This document shows, in pieces, positions 1-12,098 of a DNA stretch of 64,000 bases; within the stretch, counting starts at the first letter, position 1, and each line of letters begins with the position of its first letter. The notes beneath the pieces were generated by a model. The model ran no database searches and was not told the DNA's origin. It saw only the letters and a list, made by a program, of their open reading frames with translations. The position numbers and the translations under genes were made by a program. The stretch covers positions 62,001 through 126,000 of the forward strand of contig JAOWCC010000271.1 in assembly GCA_030867875.1 (NCBI GenBank), written 5' to 3'. This DNA is from Actinernus sp. WN-2022 (taxonomy: Eukaryota > Cnidaria > Anthozoa > Actiniaria > Actinernidae).

Positions 1-1140
1 TTTTCACTAAGTCCCACAGGAATCCTTTTTCGGTTGTTTCGTTGTGTTTTTCCAAGAATGCACTGAAGTTGTTCGTAGTGATTCACTGTTTTGCTTATCT
101 TTCAAAAGCTCACAGTTGAATTTTCAGAAACCTGGACTTCTCTTTGACTTATAGTCTTTGCTTTGAATTGCAATGATAACTGCAGAATGGTCCGAAAACG
201 GGCTAAATATATATGATAGAGCAGTCTTCCGTTATTGGGAGAAAATGCGCTGACAGGAGGACATAGTCTAGTCTACATTGCACTTTGAGACTTTTGTCCC
301 TCCATGTATACATTTGATCATTCGGGTGTTTATTCCTCCAAATATCTATTAACTGAAAGTGCGTCATTAATTTGCGGATCCTTTCGATAACTAAGTGTTT
401 TGCATCAATTGGCGCACCGCCTTTTTATCTATGGTCGAAAGCACACAATTGAAATCACCTGCTATAATCATGTTTTCTTTGGGGAACTGGTTAAGTATAT
501 CTGTCAAGTCATCTAAAAAAGTGATCTGGTTTTTTGGCTCATTTAGTAGATAAACATTGCAGAACGTGAACACTGCCTAGAGCTTCAATAGGCCCTTTGC
601 AGCTAACAAATCATGTGGTTGTACTGGAGAGCAAAACATATCTGACTTCATTTATTCAAAGGCCTTGTACGAGATCGGTAGTGTTATTAACAAATCCTGT
701 TTGTAAATGCTATTTTCCACCTCCAATCGATTGTCGATCTTTCTAAAACTGCGATTTTAAAGATAGCTTGCTCTCCAGCATCCATGGCAACACCTTTCCC
801 ATGGGGATCACGAGCTCAATTCATTCGTTAACGAAGTATTATATCAGCACGTGACTGTTAGCTGCAAAGGGCCTATTGTTGCTTGAACGATAATGTATCT
901 TCCTTTTTTTTCATGGATTGTTTTCTCAATTGTTATGTCAAACTTGGGGTTAAACAAAACCAAAACGGCTCTACTATGTTTTGTTCCGTAGCTGTAAAAC
1001 ACGTTTCCACCCCATTCCGATCGCCAATTACATTCCACTTCCATTGAACTATATGTTTCTTGTAAAAAGTCAATTTGTGTGTTTTGATGATGAAGCCATT
1101 TAAATATTTTTCTGCGCTCAAAGATTTCCCCGGCCTATTA
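1..1140 (-). pseudogene. LINE ORF2, AP-endonuclease domain (broken, runs off the left edge)
   Basis: Read on the minus strand from about 1140 down to 1, this is the N-terminal apurinic-type endonuclease of a non-LTR retrotransposon ORF2, which nicks target DNA to prime reverse transcription. Visible motifs are FLQETYSS near 1080, an EWGGNVFYSYGTKHSR stretch near 1010-960, FTFCNVY near 565, IIAGDFNCVLSTIDKK near 455-405, and FLWDLVK, typical of the endonuclease-RT linker, at the very edge. The frame is interrupted by a 293-bp MITE at 586-878 and by a one-base slip near 405. It belongs with the ORF1 relic at 1907-2805, so this is one element cut by the window edge. The family is probably L2/CR1/Rex-like; I cannot assign the clade. 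It cannot encode an intact protein. Confidence 0.85.
586..878. repeat. MITE inserted in the LINE endonuclease ORF
   Basis: The ends are inverted repeats (CAATAGGCCCTTTGCAGC at 586, GCTGCAAAGGGCCTATTG at 878), extending several bases inward. Endonuclease reading resumes on both sides, so this is an insertion. A longer relative lies at 28226-28850: both share the phrases for TTGTACTGGAG, GCAAAACATAT, TGTACGAGATCGGT and CCAATCGATTGTCGAT. I could not define a clean target-site duplication. Confidence 0.75.
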
Positions 1141-1350
1141 GCGTAATTATATGCATTAGTATCTAAATATAGTAGTTAGCAGTTTATAGTAGTATTTATA
1201 GTAGTATTTATCATAGATTGACATGTATTAGGTTAGTTTTTAGCTTAGAACATTTTTTTTATATGAGTAGTGCACGCCCCTTCTGGAAATCAGCTTCTAG
1301 TTGTGAGGGTGCTGCGTGTGTTTAAATAAAGTTGATCTCTCATCTCTCAT
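1141..1350 (+). repeat. LINE 3' tail insertion between ORF1 and ORF2
   Basis: The segment ends with TTTAAATAAAG followed by a short repeat of ATCTCTC, the kind of simple-repeat tail left by 5'-truncated LINEs. It is in the opposite orientation to the host LINE. Host-like sequence resembling the start of ORF2 resumes beyond 1350. Confidence 0.5.
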
Positions 1351-1906
1351 TGCCTTATTTATACCCCTGATATTTATAGAGACACACTTTAATTGAATAG
1401 GTGCGCTTAGGTTGCATTTCTTATCGTCTTGAGAATTTTGCTCTAATAACATTGAGAAAAGTTAAACGACCGTATATATGCATATGACTGGCTATTTTCA
1501 TCTTTACAAAGTGGAAGGCGAGCAGAAACATTCTAAGACAAGTACTGTCATCATTGATCTTACCTGGCCAGAAAACCATGGCCTCAGACTTTGGCTGGGA
1601 TTGAGCAATATAGTAGAATGAATAAAACAAAAAAAGTTTACTAATTACTCCGAGTAAACGTGTTCTAAACAATTGCCTAAATATAAATTAAGCCTAATAT
1701 ATAGACCTAAATATTAAAAAGTTGCGAAACTAACTAATGTTTAGCAGGCTCATCATCAACTGAAATGTTACTTATTGGCTGTTACTTATTACCTGATGAG
1801 GGTTTTATCAAGGGCCGCTTCCTAATTCCTCTGGTTCAAACGATCTTGAGGAGGCGCAGACTATCAAATAGTCGCTATATATAGTAACGGCACCGCGCAC
1901 GAGCTC

Positions 1907-2805
1907 TCAACCTCTCAAAACATTTTCATCAGCTCCCTCTTGAAACTCCGGAGGAATCGAATTTACTTCGTAGATCACGCCTTCGATCCTAGTAACTGAC
2001 CTTACAAGAACCTTTTCTCTTTTTCCTAACTCTCGTGCTTTGATCATAGCTTTACCAGAATGCTTCTCTCTCGTTGAACCTCTCTTGGGTAATCAGGGAT
2101 GATATGCGCGTCGTTAAACCTTGAGGAAGAATTAAGTATACCTTTTTTACTCCATGTAAGATTTCTGTCTCTTCGCGGGACAAAAATCTTGCTATGATTG
2201 CATGGTCTGGGTCTTGCATCGCCGTCAAGTGCTAGGTCCGTACTTAATATAAATAAAATAAAATAAATAAATATTTTATTTGTTATAGCAGGCTGAGTAT
2301 TACAGCTTAAAGCTGGTGGGGGCCTGCTTTTACTCCTCACACACTCCCCACTACATTAACTGTTTTGGACACACTACACTCGATTCACGGTTGATTTTTA
2401 TGGAGGGAGGAAAACCGGAGAAATCGGATCTTGGATAATTTCTTTACAGTTTTCCCCTTCTTCTTCCGGAATGTTCTTAAAATTTAAGTTTTCTCTCCTG
2501 GAGTAGGATTCCAGTTGTATTTGTTTTTCCCTTCCTTCATGGACACATTTTTTCCAGGACATCGATTTTAGTCTGTAGAGCTTTCTCGACAGCGTCTTTA
2601 GCGTTAACAGCGGCTTTGAGGTCATTTATCTCGGCCCAAGCATTTTCAAGAGATGTCTCCATTTCCGAGACAATTATCTTTATTGCTTGTACTTGGGACT
2701 GTCCATGTCACAGTGAATTCGTTGGAAACTGTCGTCCATTTGCTTCGCCATGTTGTTTAATTTATCCATGATAGTGGAGTTATTTGGTTCGTGCTCGTCG
2801 GCCAT
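1907..2805 (-). pseudogene. LINE ORF1 (coiled-coil nucleic-acid chaperone type), broken
   Basis: The minus-strand ATG at 2805 opens MADEHEPNNS, followed by a helix-rich, heptad-like stretch (residues about 35-100, including AWAEINDLKAAVNAKD). Next comes ESYSRRENLNFKNIPEEEGE near 2510-2460, a motif of L1/L2-type ORF1 proteins just after the coiled coil. The C-terminal part resumes at 2230 (FVPRRDRNLTW, IIPDYPREVQRERS) and runs through KARELGKREKVLVRSVTRIE to a TGA at 1907-1909. ORF1 proteins bind LINE RNA in the retrotransposition particle. At least two frame breaks occur in the 2600-2720 and 2440 areas, and a retroposon tail is inserted at 2240-2405. ORF2 follows at 1140. It is a dead copy. 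Confidence 0.8.
2240..2405 (-). repeat. Short retroposon 3' end, copy 1
   Basis: In minus orientation this reads from CCTCCCTCCATAAAAATCAA to an A/T-rich tail (AAATAAAATATTTATTTATT). It closely matches plus-strand 42771-42910, which shares TGTCCAAAACAGTTAATGT and AGTAAAAGCAGGCCCCCACC. Two dispersed copies with A/T-rich tails indicate a SINE or a 5'-truncated LINE. It splits the ORF1 relic. Confidence 0.65.
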
Positions 2806-3591
2806 CTTTGTTTGTTCACTTGTTAGCGAAGTTTTCATGTTCTGGCTTCTTTGGTCCTATTATTGCTGCACCAGGTTCTGGGCTGGACGAGCTGCTTAAC
2901 GGTCTTTTCTTCCTAAACATGGAGTTAGGCTCTCTTACATCATTTGCGGAGTTAAAGCTTTTTTTACCAGAGCTCACGAAACACGTCTGTTACCCATAAG
3001 CTCTCAGTTCCAACTCCCATTAGCTCTCAGTCCCAAAAGTAGTTGAACAAGGTTTTAAACACCTAATTTACTGCGCCTATAGATCAATGATTTATGTCTA
3101 TGACGTATAGGCACTTTAACAAATGAATGCAAAATTGGCCTTAATGATCTCAGAATTGTTATACTTTCCTTATATATCAAGAGAACACATTTAGTTTGTT
3201 ATACTGAAGGCCCGACTAAATTATATAATTTTTGTTCAAGAAGTATTAAAAGCACTTAGTGATTTCCGTAGAATCCCACAGATAGTTTGAAGCACTATAT
3301 CTACCATAAAGGGCAATTTTGGGGTGTTATACACGGCGGTATTATACTAGGGGTGAGATATTATGCACGGTGCTTAAATATGACAGGAAAGTTAAGCTTT
3401 GGTGACTCACGGATCACAATATTGCATCCAGTTAATCAATAATTTATTGCAAAACTTTCTTTTATTCTTTAAAGATTTTAATTGCATGAAAAGGAACCCC
3501 TATAAGTAGTATGGAGTGAGGCGAATTAGCCTCCTTTTTGCGGCGCTATGCTATTTTTTGCGGCGCGCTCATTAATTCAATGACGTCACGG
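2806..3591. other. No gene recognised
   Basis: This is 5' of the LINE ORF1 and probably includes its 5' untranslated region near 2806-2900. A fragment near 3110 (ATAGGCACTTTAA) matches the end of the foldback family at 14557-15075. I see no coding sequence. Confidence 0.4.
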
Positions 3592-3773
3592 ATCTATTGT
3601 CTTAGACTCATGAATAAAGTGTGGTGGTTTCTCATTATCTATTGTCTTAGACTCATGAATAAAGTGCGGCGCGCTCATGAATAAAGTGGTGCGCTCATGA
3701 ATAAAGTGGTGAGCTCATGAATAAAGTGGTGAGCTCATGAATAAAATGCGACGCGCTCATGAATATCTATTGT
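3592..3773 (+). repeat. Tandem repeat, unit close to GCTCATGAATAAAGTGGTGA
   Basis: Seven copies of CTCATGAATAAA occur here. The first two lie in a longer duplicated phrase (CTATTGTCTTAGACTCATG) and the later ones in a unit of about 20 bp. Spacing is irregular at the left and regular at the right. Confidence 0.8.
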
Positions 3774-4379
3774 TCCTTTGGATGAGGTCATCGATCTATT
3801 CGGGCATGTTTGGGCAAAGCCTATTGTTTGGAGCAGCTATAAAACCAGGAGCAATCGGCCCTGAATACATTCGAAGTTGACTGAAAAAATTAATAAAAAT
3901 CTCGCAATATCTAAACCCCTTTGTAGTGTAAATAGTAAGAACAAACTACTCGTGATAGGCTCTAAACTGTCTTTATTATTTTCCTTTACAGTTAATAACT
4001 CATAAGATAATTGTATACAAAATCCACCGTGACTCATAAGAGAAATGTTGCTATTGTCCTTAGGGATTAACGATAACTGAAGAGCCTATTGTTTGGAGGA
4101 AAACTATTGTGATGCAAATTATTCTCTAAAACTGAACTATAATTACCATACGAATATAAACAAACCACCAGATAATTAAACAAAGTTTATTCAATCTCAA
4201 AAACACCAATTTTAAAAACAGTTCGTTTTCTTTATCCTCGCGGAGTTGATAACTTTCTTATTTCTCAGTTCTTGGGTTGATATAATGTACAGTGTTACAA
4301 GATTACACTGATTTATGTTTCATTGATTGTTTTCTTGTTGAAAAATGCTACAGACAGTTGTGTTTTTACCGATGAGAGG

Positions 4380-4515
4380 AACATTAATGACCTAGGTAGT
4401 CTGGTCTAGTCTAAAAACTATACTTCAGCTGTCATTTTCTAATCTAGTCTAGAAATTGTATTCTTTTCTAGTCTAGTCGTTCTAGACTACAAAGTATCTA
4501 GTCTAGAAACTAACA
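4380..4515. repeat. TCTAG-rich simple repeat
   Basis: GTCTAGTCTAGAAACT-like phrases recur five to six times. Low-complexity sequence; nothing coding. Confidence 0.6.
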
Positions 4516-4607
4516 ACACTCACAACACCCGATGCCCACAAGACCTGAACGCCCGCCGCCCGTCAACGCCCGTCAACGGGCGTCAAGGCCCGCCGCCCGT
4601 CAACGCC

Positions 4608-4735
4608 CGCCTCCTCCTCCTCCCTCCTCCTCCTCCTCCCTCCTCCTCACTCCTCCTCCTCCTCCCTCCTCCTCCCTCCTCCTCCCTCCTCCTCCTCCTC
4701 CTCCCTCCTCCTCCTCCTCCTCGCCTCACTCCATA
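4608..4735 (+). repeat. CTC/CTCC polypyrimidine microsatellite
   Basis: About 125 nt are almost purely pyrimidine on the plus strand, built from CCTCCTCCT and CCTCCCTCC. The tract is preceded by a short GCCCGTCAACG repeat at 4550-4605. It opens a proline/serine frame of 71 codons that is an artefact of the repeat. Confidence 0.9.
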
Positions 4736-4745
4736 CTACTCCTAT

Positions 4746-5999
4746 AAACTGGCATAACTTGCAATTGTCACGATTCGGAAAACTAGAACACTTATATTAT
4801 TAAGAATCGAAATCTCCCATATCCCAGTTTACCTGAAGGTCACGGTAATGACAGATAAACGGAGCTTTTGAAATTAAAACGTGCATGTAGTGCAATTTAA
4901 TTTAAGATGCCTCATTATTGCATGTTGTAGTTTCAGAAAAACATATATCCAACTACCGTCAACCCCCTTACCCTACCCCCCAGGAATTTATTTTTCTTTG
5001 GACCACTCGACCCTCTTTCAAATGGTGTTTAAATAAGGAAATACTTCTCAAAATATAAAAAGTTTCAGTTGATTGTGATGTTACAGATAGCCTGCAGAAA
5101 ACAAGACACATTTATTTGGACCTTGTATAAAGAAATACATCGGTGTTTAACCAAATAAGTACCATGATCAAATTTAAAAGAAGAACTAAGATGAATGTTA
5201 ACTAAATTTTATGGACTATTTTAAACGAATGGTAATCGGAAAATAGCCGTCGATACGGTGTTTTTTAGATTTATTTTGACGTTTTGATGCAACCGAAAAC
5301 ACTAAATAAAGCAAAGGTACGTTTATTACGCCATTATTTTTACATACATTTTAGACGTCATGCATTGTTTGAATAAATTATTTTACAAATATGAAATGTA
5401 GGGAAAAAAATATTCATTTGACAAAGCTCCCTGTTCAGAGTGAATATTTTTATCAGAGGAAGAAAGCGAAGTCGTACTGGAATAAAGCGAAACTCTCCAC
5501 TGCATGTATATTCAAACATTTTAGCGACAACTCATGCCTGATATTTCATTTCATTATTTGCTTTGCTACCTTGACCTTTATTCTTGCCTGGAATCTGGTC
5601 GCGTAATCCGACGACTACGTCATTCCCTATTTCATGGGCCGAAAGACCAGAAATCTCTAGACAACATTTTCAAAATAAATCGTAATATATTTCTGTAAAT
5701 CTTTATGAATGTTCGAAGCTCTCAAACGAATTAATTAGCTTTAGTGACAATAGGTTATAAATCTCTCCAAACACACGCATATCTCCAATGGATGTGTGGA
5801 TAACCAGTAACTTGTGAAATACCAATTGAAAATGGAGCATCACATGAGAAGATCAAAAACATTAATTAGTTTACACCACGAGTCAACAAATGAAACGTTA
5901 AAACCAAATGATTAGGTCTCAAGGTTTCTTTAACTTGTAAGTATTTCGATTGGGCATATATATGTTTGATTTCCCTATTTTTGTCCATGTGTTTTACCC
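4746..5999. other. No gene recognised
   Basis: AT-rich sequence without a coding frame or repeat boundary that I can support. Confidence 0.4.
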
Positions 6000-6720
6000 A
6001 TATTAGTATGGTTGTGTCGTATGGGGGGACTTCGTGAAACGCCTCCAAAGTCAGGCAATGCGCATCATTTTGTCAGCCAATCGTAAGAGATGTATTGAGG
6101 ATATGGGTGCTAAGTTAGATCTGCTGTCTCTGACGAGCAGACGACGCTTCATACGACTTCCGTTAGTTAGGGGTATAGAATGGTCAAATCCGACGGAGAC
6201 TCGCCGAGACCCTTGTTTAAAAATCCAACTCTTTTTTGAAACGCCGTGATTTCGAGACCTGCCTCAATTTTGCCGAGACTCACGTTTTTTTTGAGGGACC
6301 ATCCTATACCCCTTTAGTTTATAAAATCGCAGATAACATAAATTGCCCGCAACAGTTAAGTTTATTAGTAGGCTATCTTGTCAAGCGATCGGAAATGCAG
6401 ATGCTAACATATCTCCAAGGGACACTAGCTTGTTACACCTACCTATGACAAGGACAACATTGGGCCAGTCATCTTTCAAATTTGCAGCAGCTGGAACAGT
6501 TTACCAAAAGAGCTGCGAGAGCTAACTTTTAATTTTATCTCAGTTTAAAGTAAGGCTTTTTAAGTTCTTCCTGGGGCTTGATCACATGGGACACATTTGT
6601 AGTGTGCGATACGAATTAACTCTGTCCCACAAGAAAATGTTTATTTTTTTATCAGTTACATTTTATCATATTGTCTATCATTTATTGATATTTAACAAAT
6701 ATAAAACAGTTTCCGTGTTT
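6000..6720 (+). pseudogene. LINE reverse transcriptase C-terminal region, degenerate
   Basis: Starting at about 6010 (YGCVVWGD, then RLQSQAMRIIL at 6040) this resembles the region after the RT thumb in CR1/Rex-like LINE ORF2 proteins, where a WG...LQ.RA.RII motif is typical. LLSLTSRRRFIRL follows at 6130. After a frame change, SSFKFAAAGT, then LPKELREL and VRLFKFFLGL near 6490-6570 match the terminal 'W..LP..lR' and 'fK..l' segments. At least two frameshifts separate the pieces. No RT catalytic palm is present, so this is a 5'-truncated dead copy. Confidence 0.65.
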
Positions 6721-7404
6721 CTGTAGAGTCATAGAAACACGAGTGGAGTTCTGGAGAATGAAAAATGCCTGTGGGATCGTCTATCAGAAACACGGAAAAT
6801 GTTTCTACTTCCTTTATGAAACAACCCAAAGAAAATAAAGACAACGAAGGAAAATCACTCGTTTATTTACGATCATCTGAACATAAATTCCCCAAACCCA
6901 TGCAGCCCCCACGTCAACAACTCTTAGATTAACTCCCGTACTTCTTCACCGGCCGCAAAAACCAATAACAATTATCATACATTTTCATCTCACCCGTCTA
7001 TTATACTTATTTGAAAAATTACACCTTTCAACACTCTCTGTCTCACAATATACCTCCCATAGCTTTCGTCTATAAACATACTCGTTGCCACACAATATTA
7101 GCAAGTATCCAACAACTCGGTCCCACTTGCGCGAAATTTAGAATGCGGTCTACATGTGCTAATTAAACGATTGTACAATAAACCAAGAACGTTTCAGTTC
7201 CGGTCCGTGTATTAAAACATGCAAATCGCAATCTGAAGCGGAAACTAAAACATGCCTTACAAAAATTCTTAACGTCAGTACTCCATATATAAGATCCGGA
7301 CTTATATTTGATTTCGCTACGTTACGTTAACCGCTGGGTTTTACTAACCGAAAACAGCATGCCCACATTAAATCCCAGTTCATACTGCGCATGACCCGGC
7401 ATAT
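6721..7404. other. No gene recognised
   Basis: AT-rich intergenic sequence. A short phrase ACACGGAAA recurs near 6710 and 6790, suggesting a small repeat. I see no coding frame. Confidence 0.35.
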
Positions 7405-7735
7405 TTAACAATTATTCACCGAAGTGGAGGTGAATAGTTGTGGATATTTACTGAGCCGCTTTTAGTATATACCACACTGCAGGTGAATAGCGAGCACCAA
7501 ATAGTTATTTTATTTTTTATCAAATGGACAAAGACTCGCGCGAGGTGATCGCTGCTTCGCTCGGAGGTGAATATATAGAGGTTATTGACCAAGCGTGAGG
7601 TCAAGATGGGGGATATTGGCCAAGTTTATTTTTTGCGTGTTTATGACCGAGACGAAGTCGAGGTCCATAAAAACACAAAAAATGAACGAGGCCAATATCC
7701 ACCATCTTGACCGAACAAGCTTGGTCAATAAGGTG
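7405..7735. repeat. MITE arm and adjacent palindromic foldback
   Basis: At 7466 TAGTATATACCACACTGCAG matches the end of the complete MITE at 24861-25024, and both share CGCGAGGTGATCGCTGCTTC-type internal sequence. From 7583 to 7732 a near-perfect palindrome begins with TTATTGACCAAGC and closes with GCTTGGTCAATAA. Its arms include GGATATTGGCC / GGCCAATATCC. Confidence 0.75.
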
Positions 7736-9259
7736 TTTATCAGTATGGCAAAAATGAATAAAATCCCACTTTGAAGCACGCGCCAGGAACCCATTGCGTG
7801 GTAAACTGAAGAGCGAATAGAAATCAAGCTAAAATTAGACTGAGAGTCGACGACTTTCACTTGAAGTTCAACCTCGTGGCGTTCAAAACAGTTTGTTTTC
7901 CGACATCAAAAATGCTTTTTTATCGGATGAAAACTGACCTGTACTTTACTTCAGATGCACTAGGTTTCAATGACAACTTTATCAGGAACCCGAACGCATT
8001 AGCTAGAGACAAAAGTGTGTACATTTGTGGAAGATTTGAAAACCGGCAAGTTGAAATCACTCGACGGTGACAAAAAGTGCTGTAGAAGAATACAAACGAA
8101 CTTGTAAGTATTAATTAGTAAATACTTATAATTTATAAACCAATTACTAAATATGAATGCTGAATTTCTTAGCCCATGCATTGAAAAACCTGCTTTCTTT
8201 CAGTGATGAAACTGTGTGCTAAACGAAAGTTTACTCGTTGCCATAATAATTTTATTTCTTTGTATCACAATTGTAATAGCGTTGTGAAGTTGTCAAACTT
8301 TTCTTTTTTTAAGGTACAGCCATTTCAGCTTCTGTGTATTTCAGTGACAGCTGTAACATATTTATCTCCACTATCACTATCAGTCGTTTTTTTGCTGCGG
8401 TTGCTTTCATCGAACTTGTGTCTTGCGAGAGCCGGAAAAACTGCATTAATCACTCTAAAATGAAAATTTGAATTTTAGCTGAAAAACGAAAAAGCAGAAG
8501 AGCTGCTGCACACGTATACGCACAAACGTTATTAAGTGTTCCTTACTTTGTAAGCAAATTACCAAATGTTAAAGAAACAGTGCCACGGTAATGCGCACGC
8601 GTAACACGTGATTGTTAATAATGAGAAAGACAATGGAAAATCACGCTGTTACGTCAAAACTCAACTGATCTGGAACGACCTTTGGAATTGTCGCTATTTG
8701 CACAGTTGAGAAGTTCAGGATTTAGAATCGTATAAACTTCCCACATGTATGGTATTGGGGATAATAGTTTGGGAATCCACTCGGTATGACTCGGCAATGC
8801 CGACTCAAAACAAACAACAACTTAGAACTGTGTGAATTATAATATTCCATTCTACTGCAGTTTCGCGAAGTGAAAGCGAAACTACGAGGAAACTAACGTT
8901 CTGACTTCATAGCTTTGAGGTTTTGTGATTTTAGGATGAGCTGTTGTACAACTATAAGAGTGCTTCCACTACAACATCGGGGAATAAAAGAGTTCGAGTT
9001 TGCTAAATAGCGAGGCCTTGAACTGTACCGAGCGAAGGCCGTGTCGACACTTCAATAAATAAATACACGCGAATCATAGTACATTCAGCGACTTACAAGC
9101 AGAGTAAATGTCTCCCCCTACATTCTCACTGTCTCCAAGTTTCCTGGCCGTTCATTGTCTCCCTCTCAAATGCTTTGGACGAAACTACCAGGAGACGGAA
9201 GCTTTCTTCTGTCCATTAATTCCACCGCTCGACGAACCGTCCAAATGTTTTAGGGCACT
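7736..9259. other. No gene recognised
   Basis: Several short open frames exist, but none has a recognisable domain or good splice boundaries. 8590-9100 has mixed AT-rich sequence. Confidence 0.35.
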
Positions 9260-10711
9260 GAATTCAGAGTCAAAAATACTCGCAAAAATTAAAGAGACGA
9301 ACGAAATACCATCCTAAATCCTAGGATATAAAACTAAATTACTATTCTAAATAGGTATAAGGTCAAATGCAACTTAGGTAAAGCCGATGGAAGAAGATTT
9401 CTTTCGCGTATCAAATCACAGGAAGCCCAAGCTCTGTTTATGTAAATTTAATTTTATAAGGGTTTGTATGGGAATTTTTAAATCCGGTTTTTCGATAAAT
9501 ATACTGTAATAAAGTGAATAAAACTTACCTGGTGTCTATAATCTGTGTCTTGGCTGTGTCTGTACGTAGTTTCAGCGAATTTGGGCGAATTTTGAATCCC
9601 CTTACTCTTCATACTATAGAAGAAATGAAAGGTAGGAGACGAACTTCAAATCTCGGGTTCAAAGCCACTCACGTTTGGGTCGATTTTTTCACGAAAATTG
9701 CATCGATTTTACATTCTATCCCCATCAGCATACGCAGTGATAAATTTCCAGTCTATCTGTGCCAACCAAATGAAGATATCTGTATTTGCCGAGCTACAAT
9801 CCACTATTGAGTCCGCCAAAATCTCGCCAGAAGCAGCCATCTATGCCCGTGACTCGCCAATGTGGTGCCAACACAGGAAACCCAAGCTCTGATAAGGTCC
9901 GTTGGGAATTTTAAAATCTAGCTTTGCGATAAATATATTGTAATAACATGAATAAAACTTACTTGGTGTTTATTGCACGTGTCTTGACTATGTTTGTATA
10001 CAGTTGCAGCGAATTTAGGCGAATTTTAAATCCTTTACTCTGCAACTAACGAAAGCTAGATTTAAAATTTCCACAGCTTGGGCTTCCTGTGTTAACGGCT
10101 TTGGCACCACATTGGCGAGTCACGGGCATAGATGGCTGCTTCTGGCGAGATTTTGGCGGACTCAATAGTGGATTGTAGCTCGGCAAATACAGATATCTTC
10201 ATTTGGTTGGCACAGATAGACTGGCAATTTATCACTGCGTATGCTGATGGGGATAGAATGTAAAATCGATGCAATTTTCGTGAAAAAAGCGACCCAAACG
10301 TGGGTGGCTTTGAACCCGAGATTTGAAGTTCGTCTCCTACCTTTCATTTCTTCTATAGTATGAAGAGTAAGGGATTCAAAATTCTCCCAAATTCGCTGAA
10401 ACTACGTAGAGACACAGCCAAGACACAGATCATAGACACCAGGTAAGTGTTATTCACTTTATTACAGTATATTTATCGAAACACCAGATTTAAAAATTCC
10501 CATACAAACCCTTATAAAATAAAATTTACATAAACAGAGCTAGGGCTTCCTGTGATTTGATACGCGAAATAAATATTCTTCCATCGGCTTTACCTAAGTT
10601 GCATTTGACCTTATACCTATTTAGAATAGTAATTTAGTTTTATATCCTAGGTTTTAGGATGGTATTTCGTTCGTCTCTTTAATTTTTGCGAGTATTTTTG
10701 ACTCTGAATTC
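9260..10711. repeat. Large foldback element with ~610-bp arms
   Basis: The left arm (9260-9870, starting GAATTCAGAGTCAAAAATAC) is inversely repeated at 10102-10711, nearly identical throughout. The two arms encode almost the same minus/plus peptides, which are mirror shadows and not genes. Within the arms a CACAGGAAGCCCAAGCTCTG phrase marks subterminal ends; it recurs at 9870-9892, 10081, 10540 and 10740, so the structure is nested. The loop (9871-10101) contains a diverged extra copy of arm sequence (AAACTTACTTGGTGTTTAT). Confidence 0.9.
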
Positions 10712-12098
10712 TTATAAATTAAATTTACATAAACAGAGCTTGGGCTTCCTGTGATCAAATCTCTCCCCATCTTTTGATTTCTGGACAACCCAACCAAAAT
10801 TCAAACATTCGCGCATGCGCACTAAGCATGGCACTGTTCCTTTAATGCTCAATTTCTGTCTCACAATAAATAAGCCTGTTTTTAAACTATTGAATGTTAT
10901 TTGTGTTGAGTCCACTCGTTTCCAAAAAAATTCTTGTACCACCATTTTAGTACCGTTCTGTAGCCGTGCTTTTCGTCCTGTTTTTACTGTTTTCAGTCAT
11001 TTAGCTTCTCTGTGTGAATATGAATTAAATCGGCAAATCCACGAAGTCCCAGCTTTTCCGTTCAAAATCACACATTTTTGCTGCAGTTGTTTTTGTTGAT
11101 TCATCGGATTAGATTTAGAGTCGGTTTCTTCTTGTTCAGTCGAGCGCCAAATCATATCATTTCTCGTGATAAACGGAATAAAAGATATAAAATGTTCACG
11201 TTCTTTGACTACCGTTAACTTTGTGAATATCCTGGTTTGTATTATCATGAATTTCTCTGTTCGCAAAAACATAAAAACATAAACAAAATATTTACGCGCG
11301 GGCTTCCTGTACATCGTTGAATACAGCTTTCAAACCATTGAATTCCGCAAAAAATTACACGCTTCGTTAAGCCAATCAGCGCTCGAGTTTGAGTCGTGCT
11401 ATGGGATTCTACGGTAACTTGACAGCTCTCGAATTTTTCTCTATGGGTCACAAAAGCTATAGCATGTCTTCAAAAATACATTGCTTATTGCGAGCAGCAA
11501 TTTTGGTGCATTGCTAATATTGGCAAAAGCAAAAGGTACACCCCCTATATTCACTTTATCTGAGTCAGTTTAGAGTCCCAGGAGGTATCCTTCTTCTCTG
11601 TGCACCAGTCATACTTGCATGCCATGGATCTTTCTATGGTAAACTCGTTATACAAATTTGACAAACGGTAAAAAGGTCATGCTTGCAGGTAGTCAATTAT
11701 ATAGCGCAAATTTAATAGGATATGGTAAAATGTGCTTTACAAGGGAGGACCTGTTTTTACATACAGACTGCTTTAGTGGCATAAAGTGCTGCCGTGCAGT
11801 TTACAATCATGAGTGTTTGTTATTATATAGTACCTTCAGAATACCAGTAGTAGTAAGTAGTAGTCATTTATTTAACCACGTATATTCACCAATGAGTATA
11901 ATCTCATTTACAATGAATGTATACCAGACTGTTTTCCGTGAAGAAAATACACTGCTCTTTCGCAAAATAGCACCAACAGCTATGCCTTTCTCGCATAAAT
12001 TACAAGCGGAAGGAGATAACGGCTTTATCGTCCCTGCCCAATTAATTAAGGACAACATTCCACTGATTAGTTTATTTATCGTTATTTAGAAATTCTCT
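10712..12098. other. 3' flank of gene A, no gene recognised
   Basis: It begins with one more CACAGGAAGCCCAAGC-type end (10735-10755, inverted). An open frame of 143 codons at 11658-12089 on the plus strand has no recognisable domain and lies antisense to gene A's 3' untranslated region. On the minus strand AATAAA occurs at about 12071-12076, just past gene A's stop, a possible polyadenylation signal. Confidence 0.4.

Noticed and set aside
4532..4747. Proline/serine-rich 71-codon frame
   Set aside because: It is the CTCC microsatellite read through; no other coding signal.
9514..10347. Two near-identical ~98- and ~61-codon frames on opposite strands
   Set aside because: They are mirror shadows of the foldback arms, not paired genes.
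11658..12089. 143-codon plus-strand frame beside gene A
   Set aside because: No recognisable domain, antisense to the receptor's 3' flank, and an overlapping frame is open on the other strand; more likely chance.
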